Shown: positions 1-12,600 of the stretch, piece by piece | Numbering within the stretch: position 1 is the stretch's first letter | Layout of the letters: every line of letters starts with the position of its first letter | NCBI RefSeq assembly: GCF_020085105.1 | Contig: NC_058044.1 | Coordinates: 27,594,206 to 27,658,205 of the forward strand | DNA length: 64,000 nucleotides | Source: Siniperca chuatsi | Lineage: Eukaryota; Chordata; Actinopteri; Centrarchiformes; Sinipercidae | Reading direction: 5' to 3' | Position numbers and translations under genes: made by a program | Notes under the pieces: generated by a model | The model's input: only the letters and a program-made list of their open reading frames with translations | Told to the model about the DNA's origin: nothing | Databases searched by the model: none

Positions 1-14
1 TTTTTGTTTCACAG

Positions 15-493
15 TTTGACTCTGATGGCGATGGTCAGATCAGCCTTGGGGAACTGAGGGAAGCCATGAAGAAGCTAATGGGGGAGCAGCTCAACCACCA
101 TGAGATCGACGAGATCCTGCGAGACGTAGACCTCAATGGGGACGGACAGGTGGACTTTGAAGGTGAGTGATTAATTCTTAAGTAAGGAAGCTGGGGGGGG
201 GGATAAAGAAAGGAGAAAAAAAAGAAACAAGGGAAATATTTGCAAACATAAGCACCAAATACTGCTTTTAGGTGGTATTAGAGCAGGATTTCCTTGAAAA
301 AAATGCAAAAATAATGATTTCAGGCATGATAGAGTCTTCTTCAGGGTACATGCAGCATCCAATACTCTTAAGAAAATCGAGCTAATAGGTGGATGTTCAG
401 GTTAAGGACAGAAGGAAAAGGAGATTGTGGCTTTCCTTAACCAACAACATATCTTCCCTTTCCACAGAGTTTGTGCGAATGATGTCTCGCTGA
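15..493 (+). CDS. cabp2: CaBP-family EF-hand calcium sensor, last two exons (cabp2-like)
   Basis: C-terminal end of a neuronal calcium-binding protein (calmodulin-like CaBP family), which modulates voltage-gated calcium channels in sensory cells. The first exon seen is 15-162, after the acceptor TTTGTTTCACAG, with donor GTGAGT at 163. The final exon is 468-493, after TTTCCACAG, and ends at TGA 491-493. The join restores a split GAG codon. About 57 residues are visible, with two EF-hand loops, [12 protein letters not shown] and [12 protein letters not shown], both with canonical Asp and Glu ligands (EF3 and EF4), and the family tail FVRMMSR. The helix between the hands ([13 protein letters not shown]) resembles CABP2 more than CABP1 or CABP5, but the paralogue is inferred. 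The upstream exons lie outside the window. Confidence 0.85.
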
Positions 494-1320
494 CTCTTCA
501 CCAAACCTCACTCTACTGCACTAAACGCAACATGGACCAGACAGCACACTGTTAATGTTCTTGTAATGTTTCTTGATGTACAAAGACTTCTTGGTGTCTG
601 TATTTTTTTCAATTCCATAATATCTCAAGTATAAGACAATCCCTTTAATGTGTTACTGTTGTATGAATGTAAAATGTATTTAACATGTAATGAGAGATTA
701 TAGAGTGATGACTGAGCAAGGAGATGGTTTAACCAAAGCTGTGGTGTCTTTAGAAGTGAATCTAAATTTGAATATATTTGAACTGAGAATCACATACCAC
801 ACATACCATCACACACACATACACACAATTTAGTTTATAGTACATTACATGAGTAACTTATTGGATCAGTTCACACAAATTGGAAAAAAACATTTTCTCA
901 CATACTCTAAGTAGTATCCAGTCACCTAGTTAGGTGAGTTAGGTTCAGGATTAACCCTAACATTAGTTTAGGGTTGTTGTTTTTTATTTTCGTAATTTGG
1001 GTGTACTGACTCTTTAAATATGCAGTTTACTACGTTACCTGACTTGAATCTGAAGTTATTATCACAATTTCAATAATGCCACATCTAAAATCTTCAATTC
1101 AAACTTGAATTTAACTGTTATGACTGTGTGATATTTTTTATAGTGTAGATAGCAAAAGTGAGTACTTTGTTAATAATAGAGCAAGTCAATTAAATTATAT
1201 ATACATCTTTATTGTACAAACTACCACATTAATTCACAACATATCAATTACTTTTAGCATTATCTTCAGCTGTGCGCGTTTGATATAATTCAACCAACAC
1301 AGGCAAATAAAATTCTTGCA
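494..1320 (+). other. 3' untranslated and downstream DNA of the CaBP gene
   Basis: AT-rich non-coding DNA follows the CaBP stop codon. An AATAAA hexamer at 1306-1311 could be a poly(A) signal, but no transcript end can be proven from sequence. A short (CA)n stretch lies near 805-825. No coding potential was seen on either strand. Confidence 0.35.
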
Positions 1321-3639
1321 CATACTGTAATTTTTAATCTCAAATATCTTTTTGATAAAGATTTGATAACACTAACAGGATTACTTTTGGTGTCTGCTAC
1401 ACATCTGTGCACATCTAGTTTATGTCCATTCATTTCCCTGTTCAGGTGGAAATTAATGGACAGACTCAAAGTACAGTACATGTTTATTTTATGCAATCGT
1501 ATATACATGCTTAATGTTTTATTTGTACAGCGTTCAACAGGTCAGATCTTTAAAAAAAAAAGTGTTGTAAATAAAAAAGTGAATTGGAGTGACAATAAAC
1601 TAGTTTTATTGACCAGATATATTTTCTTTATTTATTTTATTTATTTAACTGGATTCCATTTTCTGTGTTCACATCAATGTACTGTATTTTGCTCAGATGA
1701 AGCTCCATTTCTCATAGAGCCTTCCAGAAGCTTTCTACCCTCCTGATAAAATGCACCAGGTCACCTCTTTCCCAGCACTTTTTGAGGTCCCGTATGCACA
1801 GTCTCACTATAGTCAACACTGAAAGGTGCCATCAGTGGAGTCCCGTGTCAAACTGGAGGAATGGTCCTGCTGCAAGTATCTGGATCGAACTCCATCCCAT
1901 CTGAGATCTTAGTGATGTTGGCTTTCTTCATCTCCTTCCAGATCATTTCATTGAGCTGTTCAACCAGCTGATCAGTGCCAACAAAGCTGGCATTGATCAG
2001 CTGGATGAACGCTCCTCTGGTGCATGTTCCTTTGCTGACAGCAAACCTGACCCCAAACAAGGCGTTGAGCAGAGTCGACTTTCCTGAGTTTTCAGCTCCG
2101 ATGATTGTAATGATCTTGAGCATATACTGTTGGACTGCATAATGTAGTGAAGCTCAGTAAGCACCTCAGTGATCCATTTCATTGGTATGTTTGCTGCATC
2201 TCCATCAACAGGCTCAAGAGGTGCAGGGAGTTGTTTTTTCTCTGACAGCTGTATTCTGGCAGGTAACTCGCACATTCATACAGCTGTCCACACTCTCGAA
2301 AAAAGTGCTCCAGGCATAAAGAACAAACAGATATTTGCTTGTCAATCTCTGCAATATTTTCTGTGTCTTGGGGAAATTTCTGTTCTCTTTGTATCGATCC
2401 TGCAGAGCTGACAACTGGTTCCAGGACAGATTGTCCAAATCTATTCCAGGAAATAGTTGCGTTGCACATCTGAGGTGACCGCCCCGTGACGGAAGCTTGA
2501 CATTGCAGCTGTCATCTCAAATCTTAGCTGTTTCCTTCTAAGCTTTTGCTTTTATTTTAAAATACTCACTGTAGTCAGTTGCCAGCGTTTCGCAGTGTCC
2601 AGCACTCAGTTTCCAGCCACAAAATCTCTTTCCAGAAATGCCCCTGCGAAGCCAGTTGGTTGTCTTTGAATTCAGAGGTGTTAGCGATGTGTTTGGTGAT
2701 TTTACCCACATTCTTCCACACACTCTGGCATTCATCACTCTCCTAATCAACCAGGATCCCACACCAGCGAGCTCTGTCAGCCAGATTTGCCACCGGCATT
2801 TTGTTTGGGCAGTTTTCTAGCATCTTAAAGCATATTCCTTATCAGCTCTGTATCAGGTCTTTTTCTTCTGGCACACATTAGTTTTATTTAAACTTGGTTC
2901 CATTGTCATCATTTTGAGTGTAAAGGTTTTCTCCTGTATGCTGCTCATCAAATTTGCTTTCACATCTTTTCCTTCCACATTCTTGAAGTAATCAGTTTCT
3001 GATTCATCACAGAAGATGTAAACAGCTGCAGATGTCTGGCAGAGGAAGGCCCTGAGGTCTCCTCTGAGGTTGGCGACAGCCAGTGGCTCAGTGAATTTGT
3101 CTGTGTTCCTATTGCCACAAGGGAGGTACCAGCTGACTTCGACTAGCCCATCTGAAATCCTCCTGGGGATACCACCCACCATGTTACGATGATAAAATAT
3201 GTCATGGTACTGCTGAGTGTTACTGAGCAGTTTGTTCAGCATCTGAGAGCCTGACAAATGACACCAGAGCACAATTCTTTTTTCAACTGCTTAACTTTCT
3301 GAACGCCTGGTCGAAGGGTCTGAATGTCTGGACAATATCGCGCATGGACAACAGCATTATTGTGATTTCTCTTGTTTCATGGTTGGGCAGCAAAAGCGGG
3401 ACAGCAAACTGGCAGAGTGCTATTTTCAGAACTATGTCCTGCTGAAGAAAGGCGTCTGAACAGAGGAACAACGCCGTTATGAGGACCAGGGGATTGTCTG
3501 TGTCTCTTGTTTGTTCTCTGATGTATCACTTTGATTAATCTCCAGAACAGTGCTAAGCATGAGCTTGTTGTCATTCTGGTCTTCAAGTCTGACCTTTGTC
3601 AGCACCTCCCTGAGACATGGCTCTGTCAATCAACACAAA

Positions 3640-4855
3640 GAGACCAATGAATGTACAGGATGTTACATTTTGCTCTTTGTCTATTAGTTACACAAAAGTA
3701 CTCATGAAGTTCAGTCATCACGGGGAGTACTACTCAGCCTGTCAAAACTTATAATGTCGTGTACAGTATGTTTTCTGTGGGTCTAAGGAGCTTTGTCAAG
3801 TTTGAGAGAATAACATCAGGATTATCTCGGGCTGGGCTCGGACATCAAATTTTTTAATTTTATGTTACAAACTGGGACGTGGAGTTTTAAAGACATGGAC
3901 GATTACAATTTTACCAGGAATGGAGGGGCTAACAAGGGGATTACTGAACGGGCCTACCAGGCAAAGGCCCTGGGTACCAAGGGTTCAGGGGGGCCTTAAG
4001 TTTATGGAAAGCCAATGAGGTCATTATTGGTCCCCAGGCAGTTCTCCAATCAGTGTTTATGAACTCTGCTCTATGTGCCTGAATGTGTACCGGCAGATCT
4101 GACCCCTTAAATTTTCATTTAGTGCTTAACCATGTCATGCAATATGCTTCAGTACACCTTTTACTGAACAAAATTTACTGGGACCACTATAGAGAATTGC
4201 AGATGAACATTTAACAGATGCAAAACAATGGCAAATTGCACTCAGCTGCAAAACTTTATGGGTGTGTTTGCGCTGTAATATCATTAGCGCAATATCTTTT
4301 GTGAATCAGATCTTGAGACAGGGCAGATAGCAGTTGCAAATGATGTGCATTTCATGGTGCTATCAGCGGCCGCAGTTCATTCTTTGTGAATTTGCCCCTG
4401 AGTCTTGTTTCCTAATACACTGCACACTGAAAGGATTTAGACAGCCTCTCTACATTTCCAGCATGAGCCCAATAGTTTCAGCCAACAACAGAATTTTTGA
4501 GTCAACCTGCAAAATACCACAGAAAAAGAAACAACTTGTAAGGGTAGGGGGAGCTTAAATTCATGGAAGTTCAATGCTAACTCACTGGCTTACACCTTTG
4601 AGTCATTTGGTTTCTCTCTAACTACTGGGTTCACTTATACTTATTCACTACACTTTCTCGTCATATAAATGTGTCTTTTTATACACAATATAAAATATAA
4701 TAGAATCTAATATATTTTGGATATGAAATATATAGTATTTGTACATATATTGTGAAAATGTAGTTGTGTTTCTGCCAATATTTTACTTTGCCTGTAATTA
4801 CAGTACAGTATCGTTGACATGTTATGAATTTTAAAAAAGCAGGCGATATAACCTC
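3640..4855. other. GVIN pseudogene intron with dispersed repeats
   Basis: No coding sequence. About 3690-3900 is a copy of a dispersed repeat that recurs near 18795, 43770 and 59420 in this window (shared words: tactactcagcctgt, ttctgtggg, atctcggg). About 3920-4560 is repeat-like DNA with GG-rich, low-complexity words, not assigned to a family. Confidence 0.5.
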
Positions 4856-4859
4856 TCAC

Positions 4860-5063
4860 CTGTGTGTATAGTTGTAGAGACTGGCTCACTGCACTGATCC
4901 TTCAGCACTGTTGAGACAGAGATAATGTACTCTGTGTCTGGCTCTAAATCAGAAAATATCTGCTAGCGGACTTCCCGTGGACTTGTTACAGTTATAAGGA
5001 ATTGATGTAGAATTCCCTCCATGTTGTCTCCTTTGGTCCATTTCAAGGACAGAGCCATGGCCT
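4860..5063 (-). pseudogene. Second fibronectin type III exon of the GVIN pseudogene, with an in-frame stop
   Basis: A 204-bp exon between acceptor TTGTTGTTCAG and donor GTGAGA, phase 1 at both ends. It encodes ALSLKWTKGDNMEGILHQFL, then an in-frame TAG, then IFSDLEPDTEYIISVSTVLK, a typical fibronectin III core. The single stop inside otherwise good coding sequence supports fairly recent decay. Confidence 0.8.
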
Positions 5064-5074
5064 CTGAACAACAA

Positions 5075-5440
5075 CAACAATAACAATAATAATAATAAGC
5101 TTTATTTATATAGCGCCTTTACAAACCAGAGTTACAAGGTGCTTCACAAAATACAATACCATACAGATAAAACAAAATATTTAAAACAGCATTAAAGCGT
5201 GCAAATAGTTAAACATCGAAAGATAAAACTAAATATAAAAACAAAAATTTGAATAGGCATAAAATATGATACAAATGCCAGTCTGTACAGGTACATTTTA
5301 AAAGCTTTTTAAAGTGAGGTACTGACTCAGCTGGTGTTCAGGGGGAGTTTGTTCCACAGCGCTGGAGCTCAAACTGTAAAAGCATGATCCCCTTTGGTTT
5401 TGAGCCTGGACCGTGAACTTTTAACAGCATTGCTGCCAGT
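5075..5440 (+). repeat. Widespread teleost interspersed repeat in a GVIN intron
   Basis: Starts with (AAT)n followed by AAGCTTTATTTATATAGCGC, a head typical of a common fish retroelement tail or SINE. It later contains TTTGTTCCACAGCGCTGGAG and CCCCTTTGGTTTTGAGCCTG, also familiar from that repeat. It lies between the two fibronectin exons of the GVIN pseudogene. The exact clade (LINE tail or SINE) is not resolved. Confidence 0.55.
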
Positions 5441-5786
5441 CTGCAGTACGCTATTCTGTCCTCCTCACGTGTTTGACTGTTCAGTACTGTTTAAAATAGT
5501 CCAGGACCACACCAGATCTAAGAGACTCATTGATAATGTTAATAATCCAGGGGACGATGACTCCATACACCCCTTACAAGTAGAGAGATTGGTATTAGAT
5601 ACAATGTCGACCAAATATTACCGACCAGGTGGTGGTAGTCAAAGTCCTTTTGTTAAGTGTTGAGGAGCTGGCACCGCTGCAAGAGAATAGTTAATTATTT
5701 GAAATGAAAACGTTTTATTAGCTCAACAAGATGTGTACACACTGCAGTGAAAGGCATATATAATGTCTTGGCATCTCTAATATTAC

Positions 5787-6056
5787 CTGTGAAAACAGAT
5801 GCTGTGGCCCATTCACTTAAATTGCCATCCTCGTCCTCTGTGGCCACACTGAAGAAATACTTCTGTCCAAGTTGAAGATTGTTTATTTCAATTTTATGAA
5901 ACTCTCTGATGACTAAGCAACCTTCCACCTTCATAAAGGAGCTCCACTTACCTCTGAAGCGCTTGGGCCCCTCCAGTCCCTCCAGGCATCCCCAGCTCAG
6001 GACCACAGAGTTTGTCTTCACCGACAGGAACTTGATCTTACCAGGTGGGGGCACCA
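5787..6056 (-). pseudogene. First fibronectin type III exon of the GVIN pseudogene
   Basis: A 270-bp open exon bounded by acceptor TTTGCCAG and donor GTAATA. It encodes a fibronectin III-like fold: PPPGKIKFLSVKTNSVVLSW at the start, then LGQKYFFSVATEDEDGNLSE near the end. Both ends are phase 1, so the exon could be added or lost without shifting the frame. This part is still intact although the gene as a whole is dead. Confidence 0.8.
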
Positions 6057-7045
6057 CTGGCAAACACAAGACAGCACAAGAAATCATTTGTGCCACTTGT
6101 ACATTCATTTTAGACCTAATAACTGAAAAATGATCTTGGCATGAAACTCTTCATCATATCTGATACTATTGCTACACACTCAACTCTCCCTGGCTCCAGT
6201 GCATGTTCTTTCCATTTTGTACAACACCACATTACACATTTTGTGGTTTTTACCTTTGCCAAGCCATGTCAGACAAAATGTTTTCTAACTTTGGAACAAA
6301 GTCAGTCTTTCTACAAACACATATTACATCCGACTTCCTTGTGTCCTTACTGGTCTGCTTTGTTATGGCTCATTTCAAAGATCATTTGACAATATCGTTT
6401 GCACTTCAGTGGTTCCAACAGCAGACTAAATCACCAATTTAGCACGCTTTTCACTTTTTTTGATTGGAGAGGAAACTTTCCACAACCCTCTACACAAAAC
6501 TCAGTTTTCCTCAGGTGCAATTAATGCTTTCTCAAGTGGAGAACTTCTGTATAGCATTTACTGCCACCCACATCCATTTCTACATCCACATCACTGTCAT
6601 TGAAGTGTCATATAAACAAATTTAAAATGTATCAGTGTGCTTGAAATTAGGGACCACTTATCTGTACCTCTGAAGTATTTACTCACCTGTTTCAGGTAGT
6701 CCAGGGACCTGGTATTCTTCACCACCAGGCATCTGTAATAGAATTGTATTAATAAGCAAAATGCAGCATGTCACTATTAGAAAATATCTTTCCCATTATT
6801 TGAACTTTTTCAGATTTTCACCTAAATTGCACCACGATGTGCCCTCTGAGAGATGATGTCATGACTTCGGTAATTTCCCTGTGCACAAAAGCTGCAGATC
6901 TGCTTTTTGGGGTGCGGTGCTCCCATTAGGGACAAAACGCAAGTCCCCATGATGTAAATCATTAAATTTTAGGGTGAAGACTTGGTTTGAGGTTTAGGGA
7001 TAAGGTTAGGTTAAGGTTAATGTCCCCATAAGTGACCTAAGTAAA

Positions 7046-7049
7046 TGTG

Positions 7050-7082
<33 letters not shown>
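7046..7082. repeat. (TG)n microsatellite
   Basis: About 37 bp of TG dinucleotides with one C interruption, next to the short repeat TAGGTTAAGGTTA (about 6985-7020). Confidence 0.9.
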
Positions 7083-7144
7083 TCAAGTTCCACAGACTAT
7101 AGAATGACATACAGGTATGGGAACTGTACAAACTCTCTGATTTA

Positions 7145-7320
7145 TGATGAGCAGTGTTGGTGGTAACATGCTAAAAAGTAAGGCGTTAGAGTACTCAGAT
7201 TGCTTTTTTGTTGTAACGAGTAACGTAATGCATTAGTTTTGCAATTCAAGTAATCAGTTATTTAGTTACGTTTTCAAATAAGCAATCCATTACTGTTAAA
7301 ATTTTACCGTATTTCTCTGT
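7145..7320 (+). mobile_element. hAT-like short non-autonomous element fragment
   Basis: Begins CAGTGTTGGTGGTAAC and continues with GTAACGAGTAACGTAATGCA, a composition typical of fish hAT-derived MITEs. The end at 48020 (reverse complement CAGTATTGGGCAGTAACGC) is related. The far boundary is unclear. Confidence 0.5.
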
Positions 7321-7429
7321 TCCTTTTCAAGAGTACATTATTGCACATTATAACCCATGGCGTCCTGTAAGTCAGAGAGTTATAATGATTGTAATCCACG
7401 GAGAGACAGTAATCCAGACAGAAAGAGAG

Positions 7430-7945
7430 AGACTAAACAGAGCAGTACAGAGCTGAAATGGAGGCTGGAGCCACCTCAGCAACCCATGCCCCTGCTGTCC
7501 TTCTTTCTGCATGAGGCAGATGAGTTCTAAAGTTTGATAGCCACAGGAATAAATGTATTTCCTGTGGTGTTCTGTGGTGCATCATGGAGGTAACAGTCTG
7601 CTGCTGAAGGTGCTCTTGTGCGTTACCAACACATCGTGGAGAGGGCGAGAGTCATTGACCAGGATGCTCCGCAGATTGCGCACCATCCTCCTCTCTGACA
7701 CCACCACCAACGAATCAATCTCCACCTATGGGACAGCACCAGCCTTCCCGATGAGTTTGTTGATTCTGTTGGTGTCGACTGCCCTCAACCTGCTGCCCCA
7801 GCACACGACAGCAGAGAAAATAGCACTGGCTACCACAGACTGGCAGAGCATCCTCATCATGGTACTGCAGACAAGTATAAAACACCTCCATTGTCTTTTC
7901 CTCTCAGCATGCCAGCATGCTAAACATGCATGGACATGCAAATAC
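7430..7945 (-). mobile_element. LINE ORF2 C-terminal fragment
   Basis: The minus strand reads SVVASAIFSAVVCWGSRLRA and then TNRINKLIGKAGAV, the thumb and C-terminal region shared by fish non-LTR retrotransposon reverse transcriptases. After a frame change it continues as SLVVVSERRMVRNLRSI-like sequence. It is 5'-truncated, as is usual for LINEs, and clearly old. A short ORF at 7726-7941 is all that remains open. The clade (Rex1-like or L2-like) is inferred only loosely. Confidence 0.65.
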
Positions 7946-8567
7946 AGTAAGATGAATGCATTGATGATGTTATCATAAATATCTCATGCCACCACATCAC
8001 AAAAGAATTATGCATCTCCATCTGACATTTAGATCAAATGGAAGTTTAATTCAGCTGACATGTTTTTAAGTGAGTGACAAAGCGCCCTCCTTACAAAGGG
8101 CCCTTTTGATTACAAGGGCATGTTACACTAATACATAGTAGGTCACATCACAATGTAGAGCTTTAACACAGTAGGTCAAACGCACACAGATGGAATCTTT
8201 ATATTTTTAAGTGAATGATACATATTTATCAGTTAATGTCAGTAAGAGGGGATCATATGGGATCTTAATTATCCAAACAAAATAGTTTTTTTGATTACTG
8301 ACAGTAAATATCGGGTGCATATGTTTATGTGGGAAGATCTGGCAAAGAGAAAATGTCTGACCACAGGTTGTGTGTTAAAGTATAGTGGAAGTATGTGAGG
8401 CAGAGATTTTAAAATTTTACCTTTCTGAGGAGTGGTGTCAGTGTACATGGAGCTGCTCCCACACAGCAGTACGGCCAAACTGAGAGCTCACCACCTACCT
8501 GTTTGAGTGGGTGGGGTAGTAGAGATTCTAGATAGACAGATGGATGAATACAAACACAGATAGAGGG

Positions 8568-8570
<3 letters not shown>

Positions 8571-8647
<77 letters not shown>
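8571..8647. repeat. (TG)n microsatellite
   Basis: A 77-bp perfect TG run. The ORFs over it are artefacts of the dinucleotide repeat. Confidence 0.95.
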
Positions 8648-8649
<2 letters not shown>

Positions 8650-8864
8650 CTGAAGATTACATCTTCCACACCCAACTTTGTCTGACTGTCAGTGTCTATT
8701 TGAGTCAATTTGAGCACCAAATCTGGTCAAAGTTCTCTCACTTTTTGAGAAAAAAAGTTTTTGTTTTGTTTTACATATGGTGAAGTAAGGGTTCAACCCT
8801 TTATTCAGTAAATGATAAACGAGGTAGGAATTTTTGTTACTGATGAGTCAGTGACCTAAATGGA

Positions 8865-8975
8865 TTCATGGTAAATGGAAAATGGTCTGCATTTATACAA
8901 TGCTTTTATCTGTACAGTTTGCATCTCACTCATCTGTTAATGCACACCGATGGCAGCGAGCTACCATGCAGGGCA
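8865..8975 (+). repeat. Dispersed teleost repeat
   Basis: GGTAAATGGAAAATGGTCTG then GCATTTATACAATGCTTTTA and GCGAGCTACCATGCAGGGCA, a pattern known from a very common fish retroelement tail (words like 'taaatggactgcatttatatagcgctt'-type elements). Diverged and short. Confidence 0.55.
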
Positions 8976-11900
8976 CTTAGGCCTATAGTCTAATGCTGTG
9001 TGGACAACTTCACTCGTTGTTGGATAAATGGAGACCAGAAGTCCTTTGCTCCATTGGAGGGTGACTGACGGACAGAAACGGACTAGTGCCCCCTTGCAGC
9101 CACTGGATTCCCTGGCCATTGGATCACATTCGTTGGATTTTTCCAAACTCTGTGTTGGAACCGGATCATCAGTACAACTGGAAGTAGAACGTAGGAAGGA
9201 GCCCAGTCATCAACAAAATATTTGGGCTTTTTTTAGACAAAAGAAAACAATTTTAGCTTCTTTTCCACAGCAAAAAGTTTAATAATAGTTCAACTCATTC
9301 CCTCCTAAATGTATTATTATCGGGGGGCTTTGCCACTCATGATCACATTAATAGGCTGCTTGACATTCACCATTGGAGGACTATTTCAGTAAGCATAAGA
9401 ACCAAGCTTCGCATTTTGGTCACAAGAACTGTCTGCTGTTGGGTCACAAAGGCAAGATACCTGGTTTTCGTGTTCTGTTGGTGGTTCTGTCCAATCCGCT
9501 GATTGCGTCAACAAAAACAGGGTCAGTCAGTTCAGCTGACATCCTGAACTATAACATGATGCTACACTTTTGTGTTGTACACTACTGCACTTGAGCTCAT
9601 TGTTAAGAAGTGACACATTTTACTTACACCTGTAATATGGGTCACCTACCTGTCTTTTTCTAGGAAAAAACACAGTGGAAACATCAGGGATATACCTCTC
9701 TTACAAGTTGCTTGTTAAACATCTTCAATTAAAAGTGTTGATAAGCTCATGTATTATATTGCAATTAACAGATCATGATTATTGTAAATATGCAAGAAGA
9801 ACATTTGGTTTGTGTGGGTGAATCTTCATTATAAATATAGTGTTTTTTAACAAACGACTGCACATTAGGTGAAACGTTTGATTAAACTTTCCAAAAGGAC
9901 CTAAGGAGGAAGATAATGGAGCAAACACCTACAAAGAGAAATGAGAACTCATTCTGTTGTGGAGAGGAATGAGTAGGATTTCTGGCTGTTGGAATGCCAG
10001 GCCAAATGGTGGAGGAGAGTCAGGCAACAATACACATTATACTGTTATATTGTGTAAGGCTGTAGATGGTTATCCTCTCATGGGCTCAAAGCACAATGCG
10101 TTAAGAACTGTTACAATTATTAATAATAACACAATATCTCACCTGTTTTAACAGTAAAAAAGTACATAAAAATGTGACAGCATAGTCAAGCATGACTGTT
10201 CCCAGAATGTAACATTGTTATATTTAGAGATAGTGATGTGGAAGCAGATGAGGAAGGCTCTAGCACCAATGCCATGACATTTTGGTTGAGAGAGTTCTTC
10301 CTTATGAAGGAGTAAAAGTTAGCAGAATGAGGGTTGTTCTGCAGAGGAAATGTTGTGTCACAGCAGTTTCAGTTTGGGTTCAAGACTTAAGGCAGTCAAA
10401 TAACAGAGTCAGACAACAAAAAAAGATCTTTGCACATGGAAGTTCATTCTTGAGCTTTCGTAACAGTATAAGGAACTGTGGGATGGCCCTCCCACTGTGC
10501 CTGGTGGACTGTCCGGCTGCCAAGTGACTTTACCCTAAAAAAAGGCCTGCTGACCACTGCTTGAACTGAAAGATGGACAAAAAACTAGTTACTTGTATAT
10601 CCAGAATTATCCAAAAATATCCAGAATTGTCCAAAAACAAATTGGCCTCATATCGAGACCAGACAAAAAAGATGTTTGCTTGGCAAAATACCAGCATGCA
10701 GATGCAGCTACCAGGTTTGTTACAAAAACACTGGTTGAGGCTCTGAAACACAGTGATCTACTGCTAGCAACATTAGCAGAAACACAGACATGTCCAACTT
10801 TGCCACCAAATTCTGTGATCATGTAGGATTAGTGCAGCTTTCAGTATATCTCTTGCATGGACTCCATGCAAGTGTTTGCACACTGTACAGCTGTGCATCA
10901 CTGCAGCAAGGTGAGAAGTCAAACCACTGGAGGTCTGAAGGTTTCAGTGGGTCTACACAGTCTATGGTGTTAAGTTGCTCTTTAAGATATGAGAAGTAAA
11001 GTATATGCGCTTGCCTAAAGAGGATCATGCAGACAAGAACCATTAGGTGTTTGGTCATTTCAGTAAAGGCAGACTGAGGTCTGTGTGAAGAAACTAATGT
11101 GCGCTACTAAGCACCCAATGGGAAAGGACTTAAATGGCACTGAAGTACTGTGAGCAGCATTCCAGGCAATGATAAGAGGTCAGGTGTATCAGTCACTAAC
11201 AGCAAAACAAAGCAAGTGCATGTGCCAAACAAAACACAGTGGCCACAACCAACACTAACCAACCTTCATGTGGATAGGACAGATATTACAGACAAAGACT
11301 TCTTAATGACATCCCATAACCTCAATCGTTTTTGCAGTCTCTGAAAGCTATTTCAAGGTCCTTTTATTCTGTATAGTGTGAACATTATACTGAGACTTTT
11401 CTTTGGACTTGTGTCAAAATTGGTTAGAACTTTGTTTTTGGATGTCTCCAGTGGTATTCCCTGTATCTGCCTATTATTATTAGTCACTACTGATTAATGT
11501 AGTGAAGTCTAATGTAATGGAGTAATTAAAATTAACCCACAATATCATGTACAAACAATGTTTGGAAGATGATATTGTTCCCAGAGAGCCAACACAGGTC
11601 ATTGTTGATAATTTGTTTTTATAAAAAAGGGCAACAATTATTCTAATAATTGTAGCTTTAGGTGTAGTGTCCAAATGACTTGAGCATATTGATGAACTCG
11701 ATGAGTGTGATGCATTACATTAGTAGAATGAGGTGAATTATTTTATTTAAAATCACTCATTTTATGTTTACATGAATCAATTTATAAAACGTGTTTATAA
11801 AAATATAAAATAAGCAAAGGAAACATTTTCATTGCAATGTAAGCAGCCCTTTTTTCCATGCGCAATTTAAATAGTTAAAGCACAGACTGAATGGTGTTAA

Positions 11901-12600
11901 TACATATTGGATCATGCATAATACAGTATATTGCTGGTACTCATTTCCCCTGCATCATTATGAAACTTCATATTGGCTGACTTGTGCCTTTCTGGTCACA
12001 CAAGAAGCTATGACTAAACACGAAACGGCCAACAAGAAATATCTCACTTTCACCACGTTTGCTTCTCTTTTAGCTGTTGGTTGATTTTCACCAGCAGTTC
12101 AGGGCCAGCAGAGCAGGGCCTGGTGCTAGAGGACACATTTTAAAGCAAGCTTAAACTCCACCCAGCTGGTCCATCACTAGCTTAACAGGAACTGATTAAT
12201 GAGTAGAAGTCTTGGAAAAATGCATTCATTGGTCAGTGAATCAATTAATCACAGTAGCAAATTAGTTTGACGTAATCTGGAAGTGTCTTTTTCTACATAT
12301 AGGTAAACTGAAAATCAATCGTTATTATTTAAAAATGTCGGTTGGTGGATGATTTAACTTCATAATACATTACTCATCACAAAACAGTAAATTTCAGGCT
12401 ATAGCTGTCAGCAATGCTGCATGTCAGTGTGTGGAAATTGATAACTGATAATTGATGACAAAATATAGATTTTTAAGCAAACAGGGAGTCGAACCTCGCT
12501 GTTATTTCTCTGTACTACACTGATATTAGGTGATGATCATCAGTACCAGACAGTGGCCAGCAAGGCTAGCCAAACCTCTAGGCTTCTCTGTACAGGAAAA
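8976..12600. other. Non-coding interval with no gene recognised
   Basis: AT-rich DNA with only short random ORFs. A small tandem word ATATCCAGAATTATCCAAAA repeats about twice near 10598-10640. No splice-bounded coding block, RNA gene or clear transposon end was found. Confidence 0.5.

Larger units (their letters stand above)
1680..6732 (-). pseudogene. GVIN-type interferon-inducible very large GTPase pseudogene
   Basis: Remnant of a very large inducible GTPase, a family of interferon-induced cytosolic GTP-binding proteins expanded in fish. In gene order: a start exon 6687-6732 (MPGGEEYQVPGLPET), a fibronectin III exon 5787-6056, a second fibronectin III exon 4860-5063, and a main exon from about 3622 downward. 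All three joins are phase 1 and agree. The main exon shows family segments such as FLCSDAFLQQDIVLK (about 3440), GLVEVSWYLPCGNRNTDKF (about 3130), LAVANLRGDLRAFLCQTSAA (about 3060), and a P-loop GAENSGKST near 2090 followed by CTRGAF. It is broken: an in-frame TAG in the second fibronectin exon, several frame changes in the main exon (near 3480, 3283, 2500 and 1850) and loss of most of the G domain after the P-loop. Recognisable similarity ends near 1680 (FIRRVESFWKAL), far short of a full protein. Confidence 0.85.

Noticed and set aside
8409-8783. Long ORFs of alternating His-Thr or Val-Cys over (TG)n
   Set aside because: They are dinucleotide-repeat artefacts; the same holds at 34358-34669, 35037-35313, 38121-38358 and 60382-60609.
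12460-12510. A tRNA-like T-arm word on the minus strand (GAGGTTCGACTCCC)
   Set aside because: Only a B-box-like piece is present; no A box or cloverleaf arms could be paired, so no tRNA is called.
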